Below are positions 63,934 through 64,000 of a stretch of DNA of 64,000 bases, one piece after another. The stretch comes from Rhodanobacter sp. 7MK24 (GTDB lineage Bacteria; Pseudomonadota; Gammaproteobacteria; Xanthomonadales; Rhodanobacteraceae). Where the stretch lies: assembly GCF_014842995.1 (NCBI RefSeq), contig NZ_JACYXL010000011.1:62001-126000 (forward strand). The letters run 5' to 3'. Below the pieces are notes generated by a model, which was not told the DNA's origin, did no database searches, and saw only the letters and a program-made list of their open reading frames with translations. A program made the translations under genes and the position numbers. The stretch's first letter is position 1, and each line of letters opens with the position of its first letter.

Positions 63934-63956
63934 GCGTCATGGCAATTCCATGACGC
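63934..63956. promoter_or_regulatory. Perfect inverted repeat upstream of the lasso precursor
   Basis: GCGTCATGG (63934-63942) and CCATGACGC (63948-63956) pair perfectly around five bases, 18 bp upstream of the precursor start. It could be an operator or a 5' leader hairpin. Confidence 0.6.
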
Positions 63957-63960
63957 ATGC

Positions 63961-63990
63961 AGCGTAGGAGCCGGGAATTTTGATTTTCAA
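63961..63990 (-). promoter_or_regulatory. Weak sigma-70 promoter candidate for the lasso precursor
   Basis: Read leftward, TTGAAA (63990-63985) and TACGCT (63966-63961) are separated by 18 bases. The -10 is poor, and the promoter may lie beyond the window edge. Confidence 0.3.
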
Positions 63991-64000
63991 ATGATTATTG

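Noticed and set aside
63917-63958. Upstream ATG extending the lasso precursor by 14 residues
   Set aside because: The AGGAG ribosome site lies downstream of that ATG and just before the 63916 start; the extension also crosses the inverted repeat.

Overview
The window is high-GC DNA (roughly two thirds G+C) whose gene content and gene order fit a gammaproteobacterium of the Xanthomonadales/Lysobacterales, most likely the Rhodanobacteraceae group (Dyella, Rhodanobacter, Luteibacter and relatives). This rests on a split B12-dependent ribonucleotide reductase, the mreBCD-mrdAB-mltB-rlpA-dac-ybeD-lipBA order, GTAG-type REP palindromes and a xanthomonin-like lasso peptide locus. The assignment is inference from content; no 16S or other marker rRNA lies in the window.

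Positions 1-14.8 kb are motility and chemotaxis. Two leftward genes (a FlhB-tail protein running off the left edge, and fliK) diverge from a long rightward operon: STAS, cheY, cheA, two near-identical receptors, cheW, a third receptor, cheR, cheD, cheB, a short receptor-like protein and a second STAS protein. A strong sigma-28 (FliA) promoter match sits just before the operon.

Positions 14.8-18.3 kb hold a small secreted protein, glycerol kinase and a PfkB-type kinase. A REP palindrome containing the glpK stop codon lies between the last two. Positions 18.5-29.7 kb are the cell-shape and wall block (mreBCD, PBP2, RodA, MltB, RlpA, a D,D-carboxypeptidase) running into ybeD, lipB and lipA, with many ATGA or one-base overlaps.

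Positions 30-44 kb are housekeeping: tail-specific protease Prc, a DUF4126 membrane protein, an M1 peptidase, an M17 peptidase, a HAD phosphatase, a PstS-like binding protein carrying a LysM domain, a Do-type protease, and the two halves of class II ribonucleotide reductase with a histone H1-like gene between them.

Positions 44.2-56 kb are accessory: an unrecognised membrane protein, a LytTR membrane regulator, a CocE/NonD hydrolase, a VCBS-repeat protein, a beta-helix protein, a DoxX-like protein, a class C serine hydrolase, a Lys/Ala-rich exported protein and a GFA-family protein. Three copies of one 27-bp palindrome and some apparent gene debris lie among them.

Positions 55.8-64 kb form a lasso-peptide locus. 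An HTH regulator diverges from a small coupled ORF, a TonB-dependent receptor and an AtxE2-type lasso isopeptidase. These converge on leftward genes for precursor A, protease B (leader-binding plus Cys protease) and cyclase C. The predicted core GGPLTNEVIGGFSPAGISQD has Glu at position 7, so the ring would have seven residues, as in the xanthomonins. The genes together would make the threaded peptide, take it (or a metal/ligand complex) back through the outer membrane, and linearise it. This is the most interesting system in the window.
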